A stretch of 49,710 nucleotides of DNA, taken from positions 1 through 49,710 of the forward strand of contig CACEPH010000004.1 in NCBI GenBank assembly GCA_902561465.1, in the 5' to 3' direction. The stretch is from an uncultured Pelagibacteraceae bacterium (GTDB lineage Bacteria; Pseudomonadota; Alphaproteobacteria; Pelagibacterales; Pelagibacteraceae). A program made the position numbers and the translations under genes. This document shows positions 18,178 to 25,848 of the stretch, piece by piece (position 1 is the stretch's first letter; every line of letters starts with the position of its first letter). Under the pieces are notes generated by a model that worked only from the letters and a program-made list of their open reading frames with translations, searched no databases and had not been told where the DNA came from.

Positions 18178-19326
18178 ATGAACACTTCAGCACAAAAAAT
18201 TAACTCTTTGGGCATAGAAAAGCAACCCAAAGATACAAAAGTAGTAGTAGCTATGTCAGGAGGAGTTGATTCATCAACCGTAGCAGGTTTAATGAAAAAA
18301 GAAGGATATGATGTAATTGGCGTTACACTTAAGCTTTATGATGATACCAAAAAATCGAAGGAAAGTAGACAATGTTGTGCTGGTCAGGATATATTAGATG
18401 CAAAAAGAGTATCACAACAATTAAATATTCAACATAGAATTTTATATTATCAAAAAAATTTTAAAAAAGAAGTTATAGAATCTTTTATTGATAGTTACGT
18501 TGCTGGTGAAACTCCAATACCATGTGTTCAATGTAATCAAACTGTTAAATTCAGAGATTTATATGATTACGCTAAAGAACTAAAAGCAGATGCCCTAGTA
18601 ACAGGGCATTATGTTAGCAGAATCCAAAAAAATGGTAAGGCTGAACTTTATAGAGCTGTAGATTTAAAAAGAGATCAAAGTTATTTTCTTTTCGCAACAA
18701 CTCAAAAACAACTAGATTTTTTAAGATTTCCTCTAGGTAAAATGGATAAAAATGAAACACGTAAAGTTGCTTTAAAGCTTAATTTAAATGTTGCTGATAA
18801 ACCAGATAGTCAAGATATATGTTTTGTTCCAGGTGGAAATTATGCTGCAGTAATTAAAAAGTATAGACCAAAATCTTTTAAAACAGGTGATATTTTAAAT
18901 ATTAATGGAGATATAATAGGAAAACATGAGGGTATAATTAATTATACAATTGGCCAAAGAAAAGGAATTAAAATCCCTCATAGCGAACCACTTTATGTTG
19001 TGGACATTGATGCGGCACAAAATAAAGTTATAGTAGGTACAAGAGACGCTTTATCTATCAAAAAAATATATCTAAAAAATTTAAATTTACTTAGTGATGT
19101 GGAAAAATATAACGAAAATCTATTTATAAAAGTAAGATCTACCGGAAGATTAATTAAAGCAAAAATAAAATTAGAAAAAACTCAAGCAGAAGTAATTTTA
19201 GAAGAAAATGAATTAGGGATATCACCAGGGCAAGCTTGTGTATTTTATTCAAAAGATAGAATTGGGGATAAAGTTTTAGGTGGAGGCTGGATAACTAAAA
19301 CATCCAACAAATATTTATCCACATGA
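18178..19326 (+). CDS. mnmA: tRNA-specific 2-thiouridylase MnmA
   Basis: MnmA installs the 2-thio group on U34 of Lys, Glu and Gln tRNAs using sulfur relayed from IscS. The PP-loop [14 protein letters not shown] (about residues 25-38) binds ATP. The two catalytic cysteines lie in PCVQCN (near 120) and DICFVPGG (near 220). Later blocks such as YTIGQRKGI and the beta-barrel ending SPGQACVFY are intact. Length is 382 with an alphaproteobacterial N-terminal extension. It is divergent from the DUF3553-cysQ pair. Confidence 0.97.
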   Translation: MNTSAQKINSLGIEKQPKDTKVVVAMSGGVDSSTVAGLMKKEGYDVIGVTLKLYDDTKKSKESRQCCAGQDILDAKRVSQQLNIQHRILYYQKNFKKEVIESFIDSYVAGETPIPCVQCNQTVKFRDLYDYAKELKADALVTGHYVSRIQKNGKAELYRAVDLKRDQSYFLFATTQKQLDFLRFPLGKMDKNETRKVALKLNLNVADKPDSQDICFVPGGNYAAVIKKYRPKSFKTGDILNINGDIIGKHEGIINYTIGQRKGIKIPHSEPLYVVDIDAAQNKVIVGTRDALSIKKIYLKNLNLLSDVEKYNENLFIKVRSTGRLIKAKIKLEKTQAEVILEENELGISPGQACVFYSKDRIGDKVLGGGWITKTSNKYLST

Positions 19327-19402
19327 TCAACAGGCAAGTTCTTTAAATTAATCTTATCAACTAATTAGTGATTTAAGTTTTTTGTTCATTATGATTAAAT
19401 GT

Positions 19403-19590
19403 TTATTGACTTAAGAGGCAACTCTTAACTGGCCAGGTAAGGAAAGACCGAGAGGTTCAAGCTCACCGGGCAGAAAACCCTGCAGAGTAGCGCTTAACAT
19501 AGTAGGGTGGCGGGTTCGACGGTAGCGCATACAACGGCGAACCAAAAATTAAAAGTTCTAGCACGAAAGTGTTAGAACTTTTGGTTTTTT
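19403..19590 (+). ncRNA. Candidate structured RNA of unknown family
   Basis: Between mnmA and a convergent membrane-protein gene lies a stretch with about 57% G+C by hand count (19429-19543), far above its surroundings. It begins with a perfect 7-bp hairpin closed by a GCAA tetraloop (19411-19428). It contains a GACC-GAGA-GGUU hairpin (19446-19457) and a possible 6-bp GGUUCG/CGAACC closing helix (19513-19543). It ends in a 14-bp terminator stem with a GAAA loop and a T run. A TATGAT sequence (19390-19395) could be the -10 box, putting the 5' end near 19403. I see no credible reading frame. It does not match tmRNA, SRP RNA, RNase P, 6S or a riboswitch well enough to name. Confidence 0.65.
19551..19590 (+). 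terminator. Intrinsic terminator of the candidate RNA
   Basis: A 14-bp stem (AAAAGTTCTAGCAC / GTGTTAGAACTTTT, one G-U pair) is capped by a GAAA tetraloop and followed by GG and six T residues. It is the strongest terminator of the left half. Confidence 0.88.
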
Positions 19591-20293
19591 AGGGCCTTTT
19601 TTTCCAAAATAAAAAAGTTAGTAGATAAAAAAGAAGTATTGCAGCGAAATAATTCCATTCCAGAGCATGTTTAAAAAGTGTGTGTCCAGATGTTGTTATT
19701 ATAGGCAATGAAGCAAAGGCAATAATAACTAATGAAGATACTAAAATAGATTTTAAAATAAGGACTTTACTATTTATTATTTGAGAAATTTTATTTTTAA
19801 TTTTAAATAAAGCAATTACCAATAAAGTTTGTGCAACAATTTCAAATATAATAAATCCTAGAAGCACAAATCTTCTAAAAAATTTATATAAATCATACTC
19901 AAATTTAACACCTAAAAAAATTGAATGAACAATTAAAAATATAGCAGACAAAACACCAAAAATTAAAAAACGCCTATTTTTTCCAGATTCGTTATTAATT
20001 TTTTTAATTATAGTATTATTCGCATACCAATATTTTATTAATAGAATAGCAGTAATTATCATGCCAGGTTTAAATAAAAGGTAGGCTGGATATGTTCTTG
20101 CTACTCTGCTTATAGATACAGATCCATCAATATAAGGTATGGTGAATCCGGTTCTTCCTATTTGATCTACAATAAATATTGTATTTTCAAAAAGATGATG
20201 ATTCACTGAAATAAATAAGCATAAATTTAAAACTATTAAAGGAAGTATAAAAATCCAAATGCTTATATTTCTGATTTGACTTATTTTTTCCAC
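19589..20293 (-). CDS. Frag1/DRAM/Sfk1-like six-segment membrane protein
   Basis: A 234-residue polytopic protein with about six membrane segments. The first loop contains IPYIDGSVSISRVARTYP, and the last membrane helix is preceded by LEWNYFAA. This arrangement matches the Frag1/DRAM/Sfk1 (Cwh43 N-terminal-like) family, whose eukaryotic members handle lipid remodelling; bacterial members lack known functions. Its stop codon lies in the terminator T run of the convergent RNA. A tiny basic-peptide gene lies 10 bp upstream in the same direction. Confidence 0.65.
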   Translation of the reverse strand: MEKISQIRNISIWIFILPLIVLNLCLFISVNHHLFENTIFIVDQIGRTGFTIPYIDGSVSISRVARTYPAYLLFKPGMIITAILLIKYWYANNTIIKKINNESGKNRRFLIFGVLSAIFLIVHSIFLGVKFEYDLYKFFRRFVLLGFIIFEIVAQTLLVIALFKIKNKISQIINSKVLILKSILVSSLVIIAFASLPIITTSGHTLFKHALEWNYFAAILLFYLLTFLFWKKRP

Positions 20294-20303
20294 TTATAAA
20301 CTT

Positions 20304-20387
20304 TTATTTTCTTTTGTTTCTTTTACGAGCTCTTCTTTTTTTAGAGCCCATTTTTCTACGGCCCCTATGTTTTTTTGGATATCCCAT
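20304..20387 (-). CDS. 27-residue extremely basic peptide
   Basis: A short frame encodes MGYPKKHRGRRKMGSKKRRARKRNKRK, in which about 17 of 27 residues are Lys, Arg or His. An excellent ribosome site (AGGAG, on the minus strand at 20395-20399) stands 7 bases before this ATG. An ATG two codons earlier would be too close to it, so the site decides the start. Composition and length recall ribosome-bound micro-proteins (bTHX, bS22/mS38-like), but I cannot assign it. It is upstream of, and possibly co-transcribed with, the Frag1-like gene. Confidence 0.6.
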   Translation of the reverse strand: MGYPKKHRGRRKMGSKKRRARKRNKRK

Positions 20388-20466
20388 ATTCATTCTCCTA
20401 TTAAATTAATTCAATTGATTTTACTCAGTGGATATAGCATTCTCCTATTTTGTTATCAAATATTTT

Positions 20467-21645
20467 ATGTCAAAATCAGTTAAAACATATTTAAAAACTG
20501 CTGCTAAAGATTATAGATCTAGATCGGTTAACCCTCCTGTGGTACGCGCGTCTACAATTTTGTTTAAAACAATGCAGGAGTTAAGAAAACACCAAAAAGA
20601 TATAGCAAAAAAAAAGGACGTTGAATTTTGGGATTACGGAAGACAGGGAACACAAACTACAGTTCAATTACAAAAATTACTTAGAGGATTAGAAGAAGCC
20701 TATCAAGTATTTTTAACACCAACAGGTTTTGCTGCAGTTGCTTTATCAATAATGAGTATATGTAGACCAGGAGATGAAATATTAATTTCTGACGGAGTAT
20801 ACAGACCAACACAAAAAATTACCGATGATTTACTTAAAGAATTTAAAGTAAGAGCTGTTTGGTATAACCCAAATGATTTTCAAGATTTTAAAAATAAAGT
20901 TACAAGAAAAACAAAACTTATTTATGTTGAAAATCCTGGAAGCAATACTTTTGAAATGAATGATTTAGGAAAAATAGTTTCTTTGGCAAAAAGTAAAAAT
21001 ATATTTACAGCGATTGATAACACTTGGGCTACAGCATATTTTTTTAAACCTTTAAAATTAGGTTTTGATATATCAATTACATCGGCAACTAAATATTATT
21101 CTGGACATTCTGATGTTATGGCAGGAACTGTTGCTGTTAATAAAAAAGCTTATGACAAAGTTTGGTGGTATAACCACGTGTCAGGTTACAGATTATCAGC
21201 AGATGATGCGTATTTAGTTATAAGAGGCTTAAGAACTTTAGATATAAGATTAGAAAAACATCAGGAAAATGCAAAAAAAATTATTAATTTTTTAAAAAAT
21301 CAAAAAAAAATATATAAAATATTATATCCTTACAAAACCTCATCAAGAGAATTTAAATTATTAAAAAAATATTATTCAGGAGCCTCTGGTTTATTAAGTT
21401 TAATAATAAAAAGTAAAAGTAAAAATTCAGTATACAAATTTGTTAATTCATTAGAACTATTCGGCATTGGTTATAGCTGGGGAGGTTTTGAGAGCCTTGC
21501 CGTTTATACTGACCCAGTAGAACTAGGAGTAAGACGCTACTTCAAATTGGAAAAAAATGAACACCTAGTTCGTTTACATATCGGTCTTGAAGATCCAAAA
21601 GATTTAATTGAAGATTTAAAAAAATCTTTAAAATTTATTAAATGA
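20467..21645 (+). CDS. metC: Cystathionine beta-lyase, PLP-dependent
   Basis: A Cys/Met-metabolism PLP enzyme of 392 residues. The N-terminal VNPPVVRASTILF block, YGRQGTQTT, the aldehyde-binding region TPTGFAAVAL and the Schiff-base lysine in TSATKYYSGHSDVMAG identify the cystathionine beta-lyase (MetC) branch, which makes homocysteine from cystathionine. I place the start at ATG 20467, giving the usual N terminus; an in-frame GTG at 20428 would add 13 hydrophobic residues. Its end overlaps the MFS gene by 4 bp (ATGA). A broader C-S lyase activity is possible. Confidence 0.88.
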   Translation: MSKSVKTYLKTAAKDYRSRSVNPPVVRASTILFKTMQELRKHQKDIAKKKDVEFWDYGRQGTQTTVQLQKLLRGLEEAYQVFLTPTGFAAVALSIMSICRPGDEILISDGVYRPTQKITDDLLKEFKVRAVWYNPNDFQDFKNKVTRKTKLIYVENPGSNTFEMNDLGKIVSLAKSKNIFTAIDNTWATAYFFKPLKLGFDISITSATKYYSGHSDVMAGTVAVNKKAYDKVWWYNHVSGYRLSADDAYLVIRGLRTLDIRLEKHQENAKKIINFLKNQKKIYKILYPYKTSSREFKLLKKYYSGASGLLSLIIKSKSKNSVYKFVNSLELFGIGYSWGGFESLAVYTDPVELGVRRYFKLEKNEHLVRLHIGLEDPKDLIEDLKKSLKFIK

Positions 21646-22871
21646 TCAAAGAAAAGTTTTTTCCAAGTAACACAGCACTTTTTACGCTTATTTCAGCATG
21701 TTTAATAGTTGCGGTATTTATGGGCCTCCGTATGGTCTTTGGATTATTTACAGATTTTTTTATTGAAGATTTGCAGTGTACAGTTACTCAGTTTGGGCTA
21801 GCAATCGGCTTACAAATGTTGATGTGGGGTATGTTCGCGCCAATCTTTGGTGCGTTAGCAGATAAAATTGGAAGTGCAAAAGTTACAATAATTGCAGCTG
21901 GCTTTGTAGCATTAGGAATTTATTTGCTTTATTCAGGACCAAATACAGGAATATTTTTTCAAATTAATCTTGGTTTATTAATTGGAATTGGTTTAGGAGG
22001 AACGGCAATAAGTGTTCAGATAGGAGCAGTTGGAAAGCATTTCCCAAATAAAACTAGAGGAATGGCCATTGGAATTGTAGTCGCTATGGCATCCATAGGT
22101 TATTTTTTTTCTCCTATATATACAAAATTCGCTTTATCTGCTTTTGGTTGGGAAAAAACACTAAATACATATTTGTATTTTGTTTTATTTGGAATAATTG
22201 CTGCAATCTTTCTACGCGAAGTTAAGAAAGAAAAGAATATAAACGACAAAAGCAAAATAGATAATCAAACACTTGTAGAAGCTCTAAAAGAAGCGTTGAA
22301 TCATAAAGGCTTTATACTTTTAACACTTGGTTTTTTTGTGTGTGGCTTTAATATAACTTTAGTTTCAGCACACATACCTATGTATATTCAAGAACGTGGC
22401 TTTGAAATATGGACAGCTGCTGCAATTTTATCTTTGATAGGTCTTTTTAATGTTTTTGGAACATTAACATTTGGTTATTTATCAGGAAAGTATAGTAAAA
22501 AAATATTATTAAGTATTTTATATTTTGCTCGTGGAATTGTACTAATTTTGTTTCTAATTCTTCCTACATCAACTTACGTAGCTATAGGTTTTGGAGTGCT
22601 TTATGGATTTCTTTGGCTAGCAACTATTCCACCAACAAATGGCGTTATTTCTCAAATTTTTGGAACAAAATATTTAGCAACTTTATATGGAATAGTTTTT
22701 TTTAGTCATCAAATTGGATCTTTTTTAGGTGCTTATTTAGGTGGATATTTTTATGATCAATATGGATCATTTGATTACGCTTGGTATCTATCAATAGTAC
22801 TTTCCTTTTTTGCAGCATTAGTACATTTACCAATAGATGAGAGACCACTACCTAGACTTGCTACAGTATAA
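21642..22871 (+). CDS. Major facilitator superfamily transporter (OFA/monocarboxylate-like)
   Basis: A 409-residue, 12-segment MFS carrier. The first half shows LRMVFGLFTDFF and the cytoplasmic loop GALADKIGSAKV (motif A). A long charged central loop (around residues 190-215) separates the halves. The overall pattern resembles oxalate/formate-antiporter and monocarboxylate-porter relatives. It is coupled to metC by a 4-bp overlap and is followed after 21 bp by the APS-kinase-like gene. The substrate cannot be read from sequence; an organic acid, possibly sulfur-containing from the context, is a guess. Confidence 0.8.
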   Translation: MIKEKFFPSNTALFTLISACLIVAVFMGLRMVFGLFTDFFIEDLQCTVTQFGLAIGLQMLMWGMFAPIFGALADKIGSAKVTIIAAGFVALGIYLLYSGPNTGIFFQINLGLLIGIGLGGTAISVQIGAVGKHFPNKTRGMAIGIVVAMASIGYFFSPIYTKFALSAFGWEKTLNTYLYFVLFGIIAAIFLREVKKEKNINDKSKIDNQTLVEALKEALNHKGFILLTLGFFVCGFNITLVSAHIPMYIQERGFEIWTAAAILSLIGLFNVFGTLTFGYLSGKYSKKILLSILYFARGIVLILFLILPTSTYVAIGFGVLYGFLWLATIPPTNGVISQIFGTKYLATLYGIVFFSHQIGSFLGAYLGGYFYDQYGSFDYAWYLSIVLSFFAALVHLPIDERPLPRLATV

Positions 22872-22892
22872 AAACTAAAGTATATAAATTTT

Positions 22893-23300
22893 ATGAAGAA
22901 AATACTTGTTATGGGTTTACCAGGTTCTGGCAAAACCACTTTAGCTTCAGAATTAGTTCCGTTATTAAAAGCAAGATGGATTAATAATGATAAAGTAAGA
23001 AAAGCTGCTAATGATTGGGATTTTTCTGAAAGCGGAAGAGCTCGACAGGCAAAACGCATGTCAGATTTAGCGGACGAGTATAAAAAAGAAGGAAGCTATG
23101 TTGTTTGTGATTTTATTTGCCCAACTCCTGAAGCAAGAAAATTATTTAATGCAGATATTATCATTTGGGTAGATACAATTAAAAAAGGCAGATTTGATGA
23201 TACAAATGCAATGTTTACAAAACCTGAAAAATTTGATTTCCATGTAACATCACAAGATGCTAAACTTTGGGCAACAAAAATAGTAGAGAAAATAAAATAA
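22893..23300 (+). CDS. Small APS-kinase-like P-loop protein
   Basis: A 135-residue P-loop kinase: Walker A GLPGSGKTT (residues 8-16), then INNDKVRKAAN in place of the APS-kinase LDGDNVRHGLN, then DFSESGRARQAKRM, and VVCDFICPTPEAR matching the ISPYRxxR region. It looks like a shortened CysC (normally about 200 residues), missing the C-terminal helix region. The stop overlaps the next start by one base, so the two products are made together. It stands five genes upstream of aprA. A role on APS or another small phosphorylated substrate is inferred. Confidence 0.65.
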   Translation: MKKILVMGLPGSGKTTLASELVPLLKARWINNDKVRKAANDWDFSESGRARQAKRMSDLADEYKKEGSYVVCDFICPTPEARKLFNADIIIWVDTIKKGRFDDTNAMFTKPEKFDFHVTSQDAKLWATKIVEKIK

Positions 23301-23674
23301 TGTCATACGAATGGGATAATAAAAAACCAACAGCACAAATGCTAGGTAGATGGCAACCTTTTCATGATGGTCATTATGCACTCTTTGAAGAAATAATTAA
23401 AAAAACTGGGCAAGTTTGTATTCTAGTTAGAGATGTGCAAGGTGTTGATGATAACCCGTTCGATTTTGAATCGGTTAAAAAAAATATAGAAGAGAAATTA
23501 AATCCTAAATATAAAAATAGATTTAAGATTATGTTAGTGCCTAACATCACCAATATTAGCTATGGTAGAGATGTTGGGTATAAAATTGAAGAAGTTGTTC
23601 TTTCTGAAAAAATTCATCAAATATCAGCAACAAAAATTAGAGCAAAAATGAGAAAAGAGGGAAAGCTAAAATAG
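23300..23674 (+). CDS. Small nucleotidyltransferase (HxGH family)
   Basis: A 124-residue protein starting at the ATG that shares a base with the preceding stop. GRWQPFHDGHYALFEE is the HxGH nucleotide-binding signature of the adenylyl/cytidylyltransferase superfamily, in its GRxQPFHxGH form known from NMN adenylyltransferases. A C-terminal ISATKIRAKMRKEG supplies the second signature (ISxTxIR). Only one compact domain is present. It forms a tight pair with the APS-kinase-like gene. The true acceptor is unknown; context suggests sulfur metabolism. Confidence 0.72.
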   Translation: MSYEWDNKKPTAQMLGRWQPFHDGHYALFEEIIKKTGQVCILVRDVQGVDDNPFDFESVKKNIEEKLNPKYKNRFKIMLVPNITNISYGRDVGYKIEEVVLSEKIHQISATKIRAKMRKEGKLK

Positions 23675-23727
23675 GAAATTACAACTTAAAGTTGATAAAA
23701 ATTTTTCCTATTGGACTTTAATCCTTC

Positions 23728-23756
23728 TTGATTAAATAGTGGAAAAGGATAATGAT
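23728..23756 (+). promoter_or_regulatory. Possible sigma-70 promoter before the CADD-like gene
   Basis: TTGATT (23728-23733) and AATGAT (23751-23756) are separated by exactly 17 bases, which would start transcription near 23763, about 20 bases before the start codon. Each box matches four of six consensus bases, so this is tentative in AT-rich sequence. Confidence 0.3.
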
Positions 23757-23782
23757 CTGTTAAAATAAATATGGAGGCTACT

Positions 23783-24454
23783 ATGTTTTCAAAAGAACTG
23801 AATGCAAAACTAGACAAATATCACCTACTTAACCATCCTTTTTATAAGGCATGGAATGAAGGTAAGTTGACTAGAGAAATAATACAGGATTATGCTGAGC
23901 AGTATTACCAACATGTAAAAGCATTTCCACGTTATATAAGCGCAACGCACTCTTTATGTGAAGATTTAGAAAAAAGAAAAATTTTACTTGAAAATCTTCA
24001 GGATGAAGAAAAAGATGGAGCAGATCATCCAAAACTTTGGAAAAATTTTGCAGTTGCTATTGGAGCTGATAGTAAAAAGATTGAAGATGTGAAAAAAGAA
24101 AAATTTACTTCAGAATTGATTGATAATTTTTTTAAAAATGGTAGATCAAGTTATGCTGAAGGCTTAGCATCTCTTTACACTTACGAAAGACAAATTCCAG
24201 AAATTGCTGAAACAAAGATTAGAGGCTTAAAAAATCATTATGGAGTTACTTCAAAAGAGGGACTTGAATTTTTTGAAGTTCATAAAGCTGCTGATGTTTA
24301 TCATAGAGAGGCATGTGAAAAATTGCTTGACGGTTTATCTCGTGATGAACAAAAAAAAGCAGAAGATTCAGCTCTATCTACAGCTAAGTATTTGTGGAAC
24401 TTTTTGTCAGGTATTGCTGAAAAACACAATTTACCGCGACAGGTTGCTGCTTAA
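23783..24454 (+). CDS. CADD-family heme-oxygenase-like diiron protein (putative pABA synthase)
   Basis: A 223-residue all-helical protein closely resembling Chlamydia CADD (CT610). The shared blocks are HPFYKAWNEGKLT, YYQHVKAFPRYISATHS and LENLQDEE...DHPKLW. The metal ligands Glu/His are seen in DEEKDGADH, Glu in YTYERQIPEIA, and His-x3-Asp-x2-His in VHKAADVYH. CADD makes para-aminobenzoate for folate from its own tyrosine, replacing pabABC. The start at 23783 follows a GGAGG ribosome site by 5 bases; ATG 23771 overlaps that site and is less likely. It stands alone between the nucleotidyltransferase and aprM. Confidence 0.88.
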   Translation: MFSKELNAKLDKYHLLNHPFYKAWNEGKLTREIIQDYAEQYYQHVKAFPRYISATHSLCEDLEKRKILLENLQDEEKDGADHPKLWKNFAVAIGADSKKIEDVKKEKFTSELIDNFFKNGRSSYAEGLASLYTYERQIPEIAETKIRGLKNHYGVTSKEGLEFFEVHKAADVYHREACEKLLDGLSRDEQKKAEDSALSTAKYLWNFLSGIAEKHNLPRQVAA

Positions 24455-24478
24455 TCAAACAGGAATTTTAATTTATAA

Positions 24479-24514
24479 AATTATAGATGGTTCTTTTTAG
24501 AACCGTCTATAATT
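24479..24514. terminator. Long hairpin between CADD gene and aprM
   Basis: An inverted repeat of 16 bp (AATTATAGATGGTTCT / AGAACCGTCTATAATT, one G-U pair) encloses a TTTT loop. It lacks a long T run on the plus side, so it may be a weak terminator, a processing or stability hairpin, or a leader structure for the apr operon. Confidence 0.6.
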
Positions 24515-24537
24515 GGATTTAAATAGGAGGAAAGCTT

Positions 24538-25338
24538 TTGATTACTACCAATCCATTTTCAGCACTTTCTGAAATCATACCGTCCATTGCAATGCAAAGT
24601 TTTGTTATTGTTATGGGATTGTTAGTAGTTTTAGGAACTTTAGTAGATATAATTCACAAAAAAAATGTAAAATATTTTTTTGAAAACGCAAAGAAAGCTA
24701 AAAAATCAGCAAAAAAAATACTTACCACAAGTGAAAAAACTTCAGTAATTATAAAAACAATAGCTAGCGATATAGCAACTACATCAGAACTAGGAGCTGG
24801 TAAAAGAAGAGCAGCTCATCTTCTTGGTATGTATGGAACTATTTTATTTTGGATTGGTTCAGTCGTAATGATTTTTTGTTATGCTTCACCAACTTCAAAT
24901 ACTCCATCTGTATGGCCAATCATCTGGCATCTTGGAGCCATAATGACTGTTTTAGGAGGATCTTGGTTTTGGTTTTTCTTAAGAGTAGATGTTTATTCAG
25001 AAGCTCAACCTTGGTACAGAATTATTCAAGCAGATCTATTCGTATTAGCACTTCTTGCTTCTTCTTTATTTGGTTTAATTTGGTCATTTTTACAATCATT
25101 AAATTTAAATGATAGATGGGACGATAAGGTATTTTTAATTTTATTTATTATATCTAATCTCGTTTTATTTGGTGGTGTATACTGGTCGAAGTTTGCGCAC
25201 ATGTTTTATAAACCAGGAGCGGCACTTCAGAAAAACTTAGCAGAAGCAGATGGTTCAAGAGATAACATGCCACCACCAGCCGATGCGCCAGAAAAATTTG
25301 GCTTGGGTATTAAGCGTGAGGCACCAAAGCACTATTAA
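24538..25338 (+). CDS. aprM: AprM-like membrane protein of the APS reductase operon
   Basis: A 266-residue protein with a membrane helix near residues 20-38, a basic helical loop, and then about four more membrane segments (around residues 95-225) and a hydrophilic tail. It lies immediately before aprBA in the same direction, which is the position of AprM, the proposed membrane partner that takes electrons from AprBA in sulfur-oxidiser-type apr loci. The start is a TTG supported by a strong AGGAGG site 7 bases upstream. No heme or Fe-S motif was evident. Confidence 0.72.
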   Translation: MITTNPFSALSEIIPSIAMQSFVIVMGLLVVLGTLVDIIHKKNVKYFFENAKKAKKSAKKILTTSEKTSVIIKTIASDIATTSELGAGKRRAAHLLGMYGTILFWIGSVVMIFCYASPTSNTPSVWPIIWHLGAIMTVLGGSWFWFFLRVDVYSEAQPWYRIIQADLFVLALLASSLFGLIWSFLQSLNLNDRWDDKVFLILFIISNLVLFGGVYWSKFAHMFYKPGAALQKNLAEADGSRDNMPPPADAPEKFGLGIKREAPKHY

Positions 25339-25377
25339 TATGTATATAAATTATATAAATAGAAAGCAGAAATAATT

Positions 25378-25848
25378 ATGTCGACTTTCGTATATATGAC
25401 TCGTTGCGATGGATGTGGACACTGTGTTGATATTTGTCCGTCTGATATTATGCACATTGATGAAACTATAAGAAGAGCCAAAAATATAGAACCTAATTTT
25501 TGCTGGGAATGCTATTCATGTGTAAAAGCATGTCCTAATCATGCAATTGATGTTCGAGGGTATGCAGATTTTGCTCCGATGGGTCACAGTGTAAGAGTTA
25601 GAAGAGAAGAAGAAAAAGGAACTATCTCTTGGAAAATAAAATTTAGAAATGGAACAGAAAAAGATTTTGTTTCTCCAATAACAACAAAGCCATGGGGAAA
25701 ATTTATTCCAAAACTTGCTGAAGGTGACAAACCACAGCAAGGAGAAATTAAATCCCAAATACTTTATTCTGAACCTCAAGGTTTGAATACTAAAAAAGAT
25801 TTACCAACAATTGATAAAAATTCATTTAAAAAAGGAGTTTATTATTAA
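25378..25848 (+). CDS. aprB: Adenylylsulfate reductase beta subunit (AprB)
   Basis: AprB (156 residues) is the two-cluster ferredoxin-like subunit of APS reductase. Two 4Fe-4S motifs are complete: C10-x2-C13-x2-C16-x3-C20 and C42-x2-C45-x2-C48-x3-C52. The tryptophan W43 next to the second cluster and a long C-terminal beta/tail region that wraps AprA also fit. The last base overlaps the aprA start (TAATG), so the subunits are translationally coupled in stoichiometry. Confidence 0.96.
   Translation: MSTFVYMTRCDGCGHCVDICPSDIMHIDETIRRAKNIEPNFCWECYSCVKACPNHAIDVRGYADFAPMGHSVRVRREEEKGTISWKIKFRNGTEKDFVSPITTKPWGKFIPKLAEGDKPQQGEIKSQILYSEPQGLNTKKDLPTIDKNSFKKGVYY

Noticed and set aside
19437-19455. RNase P conserved region I-like string (AAGGAAAGACCGAG)
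   Set aside because: Only one of the conserved regions is approximated; the transcript would be far too short and lacks the matching 3' P4 strand.
19500-19545. tmRNA-like signature (GGGTTCGAC) inside the candidate RNA
   Set aside because: The motif resembles the tmRNA 5' D-loop block, but no tag reading frame ending in Ala-Ala-stop and no convincing acceptor/T-arm partner is present nearby.
20394-20466. Possible SAM riboswitch before metC
   Set aside because: The gap is short and AT-rich with no recognisable SAM-II/SAM-V pseudoknot elements.
24240-24500. 86-residue open frame overlapping the end of the CADD-like gene
   Set aside because: Out-of-frame reading of conserved CADD sequence without its own start signal.
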